Source: Nocardioidaceae bacterium (GTDB taxonomy: Bacteria; Actinomycetota; Actinomycetes; Propionibacteriales; Nocardioidaceae). From it: a stretch of 5,427 bases of DNA. A model generated the notes under the pieces. The model was not told the DNA's origin. It searched no databases and saw nothing but the letters and a program-made list of their open reading frames with translations. This document shows positions 1-5,201 of the stretch, in pieces. The stretch spans positions 1 through 5,427 of the forward strand of contig JACCVA010000401.1 of assembly GCA_013698435.1 (NCBI GenBank), in the 5' to 3' direction. Each line of letters starts with the position of its first letter. The stretch's first letter is position 1. A program made the position numbers and the translations under genes.

Positions 1-1
1 G

Positions 2-439
2 GTCGTCGGTGTCTTCCCGGAGGCAGGCATCAGCCGCTCGTTCACGGTGCGGGCCCTCATGCCGGGCGCGGTCGCGCTCAGCCGCAGCACCGGCGCGCCT
101 GTCGTGCTGGTGGCGGTGTGGGGGCCCCAGCGGATCGCCACCGCCGGGCTGCCGATCAGTGTGCGTCGCGGCCGGGCGGTCTCGATCGCGGTGAGCCCGC
201 CGATCACCGTGCCAACGGATGGCAGCGTCCCGGACGCGACGGTCGAGCTCGGCAGACAGCTGCAGCAGCTGGTCACCGGCGTACAGCAACGCCACCGAGA
301 TCAGCCCCGAACGGGCCGCCCCGACGACCGGCACCCGGCGCACCTCGGTGGCACCGCACCGACCGCGTCCGACGCAGCCGTCGAGGCCGACGTACCGCGC
401 ACGGCGGTGCAGCCCCCGGAAGTCTCCGCAATGTTCTGA
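2..439 (+). CDS. PlsC-type 1-acyl-glycerol-3-phosphate acyltransferase, C-terminal part (5' truncated by window edge)
   Basis: This is the last 145 codons of a lysophospholipid acyltransferase, which transfers an acyl chain to lysophosphatidate or a similar acceptor at the membrane during phospholipid synthesis. The reading frame is open from base 2 to the TGA at 437-439. The fragment begins in the conserved block that binds the glycerol phosphate: FPEAGISRSF at fragment residues 5-14, a variant of the textbook FPEGTRS. Next come the GA(P)VV...VWGPQRI strand region (residues 31-45) and the C-terminal signature HPAHLGGTAPT (111-121), which I know from actinobacterial PlsC paralogues. The catalytic HX4D box should lie upstream of the window and cannot be checked. 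The gene converges on cysN with only 21 bases between the two stops. It has no evident link to the sulfur genes. The exact acceptor is unknown, so no symbol is given. Confidence 0.82.
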   Translation, partial: VVGVFPEAGISRSFTVRALMPGAVALSRSTGAPVVLVAVWGPQRIATAGLPISVRRGRAVSIAVSPPITVPTDGSVPDATVELGRQLQQLVTGVQQRHRDQPRTGRPDDRHPAHLGGTAPTASDAAVEADVPRTAVQPPEVSAMF

Positions 440-460
440 GCCGGCCGGCCTACGCAGGCG

Positions 461-1726
461 TCAGCTGGCGGTGTTGATCATGCCCGCGCCGACCGTCACA
501 CCGGTGGCTTCGTCGATCAGGATGAACGATCCGGTCGTGCGGTTCTTCTCGTAGGGGTCGCACAGCAGCGGCGACGTGGTGCGAAGCTGCACACGGCCGA
601 TCTCGTTGAGCACGAGCTCCTTGGTCTCGAGGTCACGGTGCAGCGAGTTCACGTCGAGGCGGTACTGCACGTCCTTGATCATCGCGCGGGCTGTCCGGGT
701 GGTGTGCTTGATGGACAGCTTCTGGCGGGGCCGCAGTGGTGTCGACGACATCCAGCAGATCATCGCGTCGATGTCCTGGCTGGGCTGGGGCGCGTTCTGC
801 GGTCGGCAGATCATGTCACCCCGGGAGACGTCGACGTCGTCCTCGAGGCGCACCGTCACCGACATCGGCGGGAACGCCTCGTCGAGCTGCTTGTCGAAAA
901 GGTCGATCTCGGAGATCTTCGACGTCATGCCCGACGGCAGCACGAGCACCTCATCGCCCGGCTTGAGCACGCCGCCGGCCACCCGACCGGCGTAGCCGCG
1001 GTAGTCGTGGTACTCGTCGGACTTCGGGCGCACGACGTACTGCACCGGGAACCGGGTGTCGACGAGGTCGCGGTCGGATGCCACGTGAACGTTCTCGAGG
1101 TGGTGCAGCAGTGACGGTCCGGAGTACCAGTCCATGTCCTGCGAGCGGGTGACGACGTTGTCACCCTTCAGGGCAGAGATCGGGACGATCGTCAGGTCGG
1201 GAATCGCGAGCTTGGTCGCGAACGACGTGAACTCGGCGTGGATCTCGTTGAACTTGTCCTCCGAGTAGTCGACGAGGTCCATCTTGTTGACGCAGAGCAC
1301 GAGGTGGGGCACCCGCAACAAGGAGAGGATGACGGCGTGTCGACGAGACTGCTCGGTCAGCCCCTGACGGGCGTCAACCAGCACCAGGCCCAGGTCGGCG
1401 GTCGAGGCTCCGGTGACCATGTTGCGGGTGTACTGCACATGGCCGGGGGTGTCGGCGATGATGAATTTGCGTCGCGGCGTCGCGAAGTAGCGGTAGGCCA
1501 CGTCGATCGTGATGCCCTGCTCTCGCTCCGACCGCAGGCCGTCGGTCAGCAGCGCGAGGTCGGTGTAGTCGTAGCCGCGCGACTTCGAGGTCATCTCGAC
1601 CGCCTCGAGCTGGTCCTCGAAGATCGACTTCGAGTCGAGCAGCAACCGCCCGATCAGGGTCGACTTGCCGTCGTCGACGGAGCCCGCAGTGGCGAACCGC
1701 AGCAGGTCCATGGATGGTCCGGCCAT
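461..1726 (-). CDS. cysN: Sulfate adenylyltransferase subunit 1 (regulatory GTPase)
   Basis: CysN is the GTPase partner of CysD. GTP hydrolysis drives the unfavourable formation of APS from sulfate and ATP in the cytosol. The 421-residue protein has the full EF-Tu-like set of motifs: P-loop GSVDDGKST at 15-23, switch I GITID at 71-75, DTPGH at 92-96, NKMD at 147-150 and SALKG at 184-188. Two beta-barrel domains follow, from about 225 to the end. It stops after the second barrel, so it is a stand-alone CysN and not a CysNC fusion like the mycobacterial one; the kinase is a separate gene three positions upstream. The ATG at 1726-1724 shares its A with the cysD TGA (TGATG), and an AGAGG lies 10 bases upstream, which points to translational coupling and equimolar subunits. 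An in-frame ATG at codon 6 is a possible but less attractive start. No missing motif was seen. Confidence 0.96.
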   Translation of the reverse strand: MAGPSMDLLRFATAGSVDDGKSTLIGRLLLDSKSIFEDQLEAVEMTSKSRGYDYTDLALLTDGLRSEREQGITIDVAYRYFATPRRKFIIADTPGHVQYTRNMVTGASTADLGLVLVDARQGLTEQSRRHAVILSLLRVPHLVLCVNKMDLVDYSEDKFNEIHAEFTSFATKLAIPDLTIVPISALKGDNVVTRSQDMDWYSGPSLLHHLENVHVASDRDLVDTRFPVQYVVRPKSDEYHDYRGYAGRVAGGVLKPGDEVLVLPSGMTSKISEIDLFDKQLDEAFPPMSVTVRLEDDVDVSRGDMICRPQNAPQPSQDIDAMICWMSSTPLRPRQKLSIKHTTRTARAMIKDVQYRLDVNSLHRDLETKELVLNEIGRVQLRTTSPLLCDPYEKNRTTGSFILIDEATGVTVGAGMINTAS

Positions 1727-2637
1727 CAGAAGTAGCCCTCTCGCTTACGGTCTTCCATTGCTGCCTCGCTGAAACGGTCGTCACCACGGGTCTCGCCCCG
1801 CTCGGTGACGCGGGCCACGGCGATCTCGCCGATGACGGCGGCGATCGTGTCAGCGTTGGACTCGACGCAGCCGGTCAAGGTGATGTCACCGACGGTGCGG
1901 AAACGTACGGTGCGCTCTTCGACTGTCTCACCCCGGCGCAGCGGGTTGTGCTCGCTCTCGCTGTAGAGCATGTTGTCGCGCCGGAACACGCGGCGCTGGT
2001 GGGCGAAGTAGATGTTCGGGATATCGATCTCCTCGGCACCGATGTAGTACCAGATGTCGAGCTCGGTCCAGTTCGACAGCGGGAAGATACGCATGTGCTC
2101 ACCGGCGTGGATGCGGCCGTTGTAGAGAGACCACAGCTCGGGGCGCTGGTTCTTGGGATCCCACTGGCCGAAGTCGTCGCGGTGGGAGTAGACGCGCTCC
2201 TTGGCGCGGGCCTTCTCCTCGTCTCGTCGGCCACCACCGAAGGCGGCGGTGAAGCCCTCCTCCTCGATGGCGTGCAGCAACGTGCCGGTCTGCAGCCGGT
2301 TGCGACTCGTCTTGCCGTCGTCGACCACGACGCCGTTGGCGATCGCCGCCTCGACGGAGGCGATCACGAGGCGCACGCCGAGGCGGTCGACCCAGTGGTC
2401 ACGGGTCTCGAGCACCTCAGGAAAGTCGTAGCCGGTGTCGACCTGCAGCACCGGAAAGGGGATCTTGGCCGGGAAGAACGCCTTCTCCGCGAGACGCATC
2501 ATGACGATGGAGTCCTTGCCGCCGGAGAACATCAGCACCGGCTTCTCGAACTCGGCCGCGACCTCGCGGAAGATGTGGATCGACTCCGCCTCGAGCTCAG
2601 CGAGCTGGCTGAGGCGGTAGTCAGCGTGGACGGTCAT
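1726..2637 (-). CDS. cysD: Sulfate adenylyltransferase subunit 2 (catalytic, PP-loop)
   Basis: CysD is the catalytic half of the heterodimeric ATP sulfurylase and forms APS and pyrophosphate from ATP and sulfate. The 303-residue length is normal for the family. The N-type ATP pyrophosphatase motif SGGKDS is at 38-43. The conserved QVDTGYDFPE stretch is at 65-74, the arginine-rich GGRRDEEKARAKER loop at 135-148, and FPLSNWTELDIW at 185-196. The protein ends in the family-typical KREGYF. The ATG at 2637-2635 is preceded by AGGAG (2652-2648) at a 10-base spacing, which fixes the start. The gene follows the permease after a 137-base gap with a good -10-like hexamer, so it may be read both from the upstream operon promoter and from its own. 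The stop overlaps the cysN start by one base. Confidence 0.97.
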   Translation of the reverse strand: MTVHADYRLSQLAELEAESIHIFREVAAEFEKPVLMFSGGKDSIVMMRLAEKAFFPAKIPFPVLQVDTGYDFPEVLETRDHWVDRLGVRLVIASVEAAIANGVVVDDGKTSRNRLQTGTLLHAIEEEGFTAAFGGGRRDEEKARAKERVYSHRDDFGQWDPKNQRPELWSLYNGRIHAGEHMRIFPLSNWTELDIWYYIGAEEIDIPNIYFAHQRRVFRRDNMLYSESEHNPLRRGETVEERTVRFRTVGDITLTGCVESNADTIAAVIGEIAVARVTERGETRGDDRFSEAAMEDRKREGYF

Positions 2638-2647
2638 ACGGTGGGGT

Positions 2648-2676
2648 CTCCTCTGAGCAGTTCCGGGGTTATCCTA
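2648..2676 (-). promoter_or_regulatory. Putative cysDN promoter -10 and cysD ribosome binding site
   Basis: Read on the minus strand, TAGGAT at 2676-2671 fits the actinobacterial -10 consensus TAnnnT, and transcription would begin near 2664. That leaves a leader of about 27 bases before the cysD ATG, containing AGGAG at 2652-2648. No convincing -35 hexamer lies 16-19 bases upstream, which is common in this phylum but lowers confidence. The promoter is inferred from sequence pattern and position only. Confidence 0.4.
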
Positions 2677-2678
2677 GC

Positions 2679-2729
2679 CACCTGCGACGCCCGTCTTGGA
2701 CCATCCGCGCTCGACATGTGACGCAGGTG
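2679..2729. repeat. Exact 8-bp inverted repeat in the permease-cysD gap
   Basis: The arms CACCTGCG (2679-2686) and CGCAGGTG (2722-2729) are exact reverse complements separated by 35 bases, and their centres are 43 bases apart. On the minus strand the downstream arm sits two bases before the putative cysD -10, so the repeat brackets the region where a -35 or activator site would be. It could be a pair of operator half-sites or a long-loop RNA hairpin after the permease stop. No T-run follows, which argues against an intrinsic terminator. An 8-bp match in GC-rich DNA may also be chance. Confidence 0.35.
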
Positions 2730-2775
2730 ACCGGTATGGCGGCGTACGTGGGCGGCCGCTGGCGGCGCGACCGCG

Positions 2776-3819
2776 TCAGCGAGGTGCGCGCGTTCTGCTC
2801 TTGCGCACCGGTGCTGCTGCGGGGTCCTCGATCTCCGCAACCGTCGGCGTTCCGAACATGGGCAGGCCCGCGCTGCGGCGCAGCAGACCCCACACGAGCG
2901 GGACGAGCCCGATCAACGCGATGCCGGCCACCCCGATGAGGATCGGGTGTGTCTCCTCCTCGCCGGCACCGAGGGGTGCCCATCCCGCCTTGTCGAGCAG
3001 GGCGAGGCCCGACATCGTCAAGACGACCACGATGGCCCGCCGGATCACCGACTGCGGCACGCGCGGTGCAATCTTGGCGCCGATGATCGTGCCGGGCACC
3101 GAGCCGATGATGAGCGGGATCGTGATCCCCCAGTCGAGGCCGTGGGCGATGATGTTCGACACCGCGGCGGACAGCACCAGCGGGACCGCCTGCACCAGGT
3201 CGGTACCGACGAGCTTCACCGCCGACAGCGTCGGGTAGAGCATGAGTAGCGCGACCATGATCACCGAGCCCGACCCGACCGATGTGATCCCGACCAGCAG
3301 GCCGCCGAGTGCCCCGACCAAGATCGTGGGAAGCGGGCGTACGACCGGGTCACCTTCACCGGGGTGGCTCCCGTCGCTGACCCGCCGCAGCTGGATGTAG
3401 AGCCGCAACGCGTACGTCGCCGCCGCGAAGAGCAGCGCGAAACCGATGCAGAGCTTCAGAGTGTTCTCGAGGTCGGCGCCGGGAGCTATCCAGCCGATGA
3501 GGTGTGGACCGAGGAACGCCATCGGCACGGATCCGACGATGAGCCAGCCCGCCAGGCGGAGGTTCGGGGAGCCCTCCCGCCAGTGCACGATGGCGCCGCC
3601 CGACTTGTAGACGGCGGCTGCGGTGAGGTCGGCCGTCACGACCGTCGACGCGTCACCGACACCGAGGAAGATCAGCGCAGGGGTCATCAACGCCCCGCCA
3701 CCCATACCGGTGATGCCGACCACGACCCCGACGATGAACGCCGCGATGGCGGTCTTGATCTCGAGACCGTGGGCGCTGAACCAGCCCTCAGCAAGCAGTT
3801 GCTGTCCCGCGTTGAGCAC
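2776..3819 (-). CDS. TauE/SafE-family (TSUP) membrane permease, probable sulfate/sulfite transporter
   Basis: This is a 347-residue inner-membrane protein of the TSUP family (TauE, Pfam sulfite exporter/permease family). Hydrophobic segments lie at about 22-52, 60-77, 88-110, 120-141, 162-195, 205-226, 231-250, 258-275 and 292-313. The family's internal duplication is visible: VGITGMGGGALMTPALIFL (34-52) pairs with VGITSVGSGSVIMVALLML (176-194), TADLTAA (62-68) with GTDLVQA (205-211), and LIVGSVPMAFLG (93-104) with LIIGSVPGTIIG (236-247). The last ~35 residues form a basic, proline-rich cytoplasmic tail, and the protein is longer than many family members. The GTG start (3819-3817) is chosen because GGAGGA (3828-3823) lies just before it, in the 11-base gap after the cysC stop; the spacing is short (3-4 bases). 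Its place between cysC and cysDN suggests sulfate uptake, as proposed for the TSUP protein CysZ in the Corynebacterium glutamicum cys cluster. Sulfite export cannot be excluded, so no symbol is assigned. Confidence 0.9.
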   Translation of the reverse strand: MLNAGQQLLAEGWFSAHGLEIKTAIAAFIVGVVVGITGMGGGALMTPALIFLGVGDASTVVTADLTAAAVYKSGGAIVHWREGSPNLRLAGWLIVGSVPMAFLGPHLIGWIAPGADLENTLKLCIGFALLFAAATYALRLYIQLRRVSDGSHPGEGDPVVRPLPTILVGALGGLLVGITSVGSGSVIMVALLMLYPTLSAVKLVGTDLVQAVPLVLSAAVSNIIAHGLDWGITIPLIIGSVPGTIIGAKIAPRVPQSVIRRAIVVVLTMSGLALLDKAGWAPLGAGEEETHPILIGVAGIALIGLVPLVWGLLRRSAGLPMFGTPTVAEIEDPAAAPVRKSRTRAPR

Positions 3820-3853
3820 GTGTCCTCCGGTCAGGGGTTGAGCCAGCCCTCAG
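3781..3853. repeat. 11-bp direct repeat spanning the cysC-permease junction
   Basis: CCAGCCCTCAG occurs at 3781-3791 and again at 3843-3853, 62 bases apart. On the minus strand both copies are read in the same codon phase as (S/A)-E-G-W: near the C-terminus of CysC (SEGWLNP) and near the N-terminus of the permease (AEGWF). A second short repeat, GTTGAGC, is at 3811-3817 and 3837-3843. This may be chance similarity of two coding ends. Confidence 0.5.
3823..3828 (-). promoter_or_regulatory. Ribosome binding site that sets the permease GTG start
   Basis: GGAGGA on the minus strand lies wholly inside the 11-base gap between the cysC TGA and the permease GTG. It is the only strong Shine-Dalgarno match near the start, and no ATG or GTG follows in frame within the next 20 codons. 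Ribosomes ending cysC would already cover it, so re-initiation is plausible. The spacing of only 3-4 bases to GTG is tighter than usual. Confidence 0.65.
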
Positions 3854-5120
3854 AGATGAGCGCAGTCAAGATTTCGTCCGAGCATACTGCTATATCTCTA
3901 TCGGTTGTGTCGATTTTGATGGCATCAGTCGGTGGTTCGTACGGCGACGATATCCCCGTGAAGTCGGGGATCTCGCCAGCCCGTGCCTTCGCGTAGAGAC
4001 CTTTGCGGTCCCGGCGCTCGCACTCCTCCAGCGGCGTGGAGACGTGGATGAGCACGAACCCCCCGCCGGCGCGGCTCGTCATCCGGCGTACCTCCGCCCG
4101 GGTGGCGTCGAACGGGGCGATGGGCGAGCACACCGCCACCCCGCCATGGCGCGAGATCTCGGCCGCCACGAAGCCGATCCGCACGATGTTCGTCTCGCGA
4201 TCCTTCCGGCTGAAGCCCAGGCCCTCGGACAGGTGGTGGCGCACCACGTCGCCATCGAGAGAGGTGACGGTGCGCTCGCCGCGCTCGAGGATGTGGTCGA
4301 CGAGGGCCCGAGCAAGCGTCGACTTGCCCGAGCCGGACAGTCCGGTGAAGAAGATGACGAGGCCCTGCCGGTGGCGCGGCGGACGGTCGCCCTCGACGAT
4401 GGAACGGATCGTCTCGGGGGGCTCGCCGGTCGGTTCGGCCGGCAGGGCGAGGTCGACGGTGCCGTACGCCTCGGCTACCGAGCTCAGCAGCGCCGCGTTG
4501 GCGTCGCCGTGGTCGGCCACCGGTACGGCGACGACCCTCGCGTCCGGCCCGATGAGGTCAGCGGCGGCGAGGCCGGCACGCACGAGCGCCGGGGCAGAGA
4601 GCCCGCGGGGCATGTCATGCCCCACGCACGTCAGCAGCAGCGGTGTCCTGCCGGTGGATGCGGCGACCTCGCGGATGGCGCTGAGGTCGTCGCCGGTGAG
4701 TGCACGCGTCACCATCACGGCACTCAGCTGGTCGCGCGGGGTGTCCGCGTGCACCTGGTCGGGTGACAGGTGCAGCCGCCGGAACGGCCCGAACTCGTTG
4801 TGTGCCAGCCGCTCGACCGGCCCCGCGACACCGAGCAGATCGGCGTCCTCCGGGGTGCTGGCGTCGTACGTCGACTCCACCGTCAGCCTTCCGAGCGGCG
4901 CCCCTTCGGGGTCGATCAGGTCGAGCGTGCCGACGCCGATCGCGACCTCGGCCGTCTCCCGGCGTACGTGCAGGGTGATCGGCGCGTTCGTGCCGGGGCT
5001 CGCCGACGGGTCCACGAATCCGCGCAGCGGCGGGATGGCGCCGTCGAGGAGCAGGTCGAGGTCGTCGATCTCACGCTGAGTCGGGGTCCACTGGGGGATC
5101 GAGACGTTGCGATCGGACAC
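3831..5120 (-). CDS. cysC: Adenylyl-sulfate (APS) kinase with degenerate N-terminal ATP-sulfurylase-like region
   Basis: The C-terminal half (about 250-429) is a complete APS kinase, which phosphorylates APS at the 3' position to give PAPS. Its motifs are the P-loop GLSGSGKST (260-268), DGD (289-291), EGLGFSRKDRETNI (299-312), SPIAPF (332-337) and KGLYAKARAGEIPDFTG (373-389), all near-canonical. An ordinary CysC is about 180-200 residues; this one is 429. Residues 17-35 (REIDDLDLLLDGAIPPLRGF) resemble the PUA-like start of Sat-type ATP sulfurylases. Residues 134-228 follow the Sat catalytic domain in outline, but the QxRN position reads VTRA (137-140), the HxxH is absent and no GRDH follows AEAYG (216-220). 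The sulfurylase half is therefore probably inactive. The GTG at 5120 is chosen because a -10-like CACAAT ends 6 bases before it; ATG at 5141 is the alternative. The open frame continues to 5399 but that part lies antisense to the asparaginase gene. It is probably the first gene of the operon. Confidence 0.9.
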   Translation of the reverse strand: MSDRNVSIPQWTPTQREIDDLDLLLDGAIPPLRGFVDPSASPGTNAPITLHVRRETAEVAIGVGTLDLIDPEGAPLGRLTVESTYDASTPEDADLLGVAGPVERLAHNEFGPFRRLHLSPDQVHADTPRDQLSAVMVTRALTGDDLSAIREVAASTGRTPLLLTCVGHDMPRGLSAPALVRAGLAAADLIGPDARVVAVPVADHGDANAALLSSVAEAYGTVDLALPAEPTGEPPETIRSIVEGDRPPRHRQGLVIFFTGLSGSGKSTLARALVDHILERGERTVTSLDGDVVRHHLSEGLGFSRKDRETNIVRIGFVAAEISRHGGVAVCSPIAPFDATRAEVRRMTSRAGGGFVLIHVSTPLEECERRDRKGLYAKARAGEIPDFTGISSPYEPPTDAIKIDTTDRDIAVCSDEILTALISEGWLNP

Positions 5121-5126
5121 GGGGCG

Positions 5127-5132
5127 ATTGTG
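5127..5132 (-). promoter_or_regulatory. Putative leaderless promoter -10 of cysC and its operon
   Basis: Minus-strand CACAAT at 5132-5127 matches TAnnnT except for its first base, and six bases separate it from the GTG at 5120. Transcription starting 7 bases after the hexamer would begin exactly at the G of GTG, the geometry known for leaderless actinobacterial genes. No Shine-Dalgarno sequence precedes either this GTG or the alternative ATG at 5141. No clear -35 was seen. Confidence 0.35.
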
Positions 5133-5188
5133 CCATCTCATGCGCACGCGGTGCGGTGCCAACGGCGGATGAGCAGCGGAGTCGCAGG

Positions 5189-5194
5189 TACGCT
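5189..5194 (+). promoter_or_regulatory. Putative leaderless promoter -10 of the asparaginase gene
   Basis: TACGCT matches TAnnnT and ends seven bases before the GTG at 5202, so a transcript would begin at or next to the start codon. The gene lacks a good ribosome binding site at this GTG. If the alternative in-frame ATG at 5169 is the true start, this hexamer lies inside the coding region and the call fails. Confidence 0.35.
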
Positions 5195-5201
5195 GCGGCA
5201 C

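Noticed and set aside
2..439. Altered FPE block (FPEAGISRSF instead of FPEGTRS) as a sign of an inactive acyltransferase
   Set aside because: Similar FPEATISRSF-type blocks are usual in actinobacterial PlsC paralogues, and the rest of the fragment is collinear with the family.
440..469. Possible bidirectional terminator between the convergent acyltransferase and cysN genes
   Set aside because: There is a GCCGGCCGGC palindrome and weak hairpins (GCCT/AGGC, GCCGGC with GCTGGC), but stems are only 4-6 bp and no T-run follows on either strand.
1714..2721. 335-codon open frame on the plus strand across cysD
   Set aside because: It is antisense to a fully motif-supported cysD, low in complexity, and arises from the GC-rich codon bias.
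2752..2759. GCGGCCGC palindrome just after the permease stop
   Set aside because: It is an 8-base GC palindrome expected by chance in such DNA, too short for a stable hairpin with a loop.
2638..2775. SAM or other sulfur-sensing riboswitch ahead of cysD
   Set aside because: The predicted leader is only about 27 bases and I see no multi-helix conserved core in the gap; only the promoter-like hexamer, ribosome binding site and inverted repeat are supportable.
4003..5079. 358-codon open frame on the plus strand across cysC
   Set aside because: Its Ser/Arg/Pro-rich composition with no motif is typical of an antisense shadow of a GC-rich gene.
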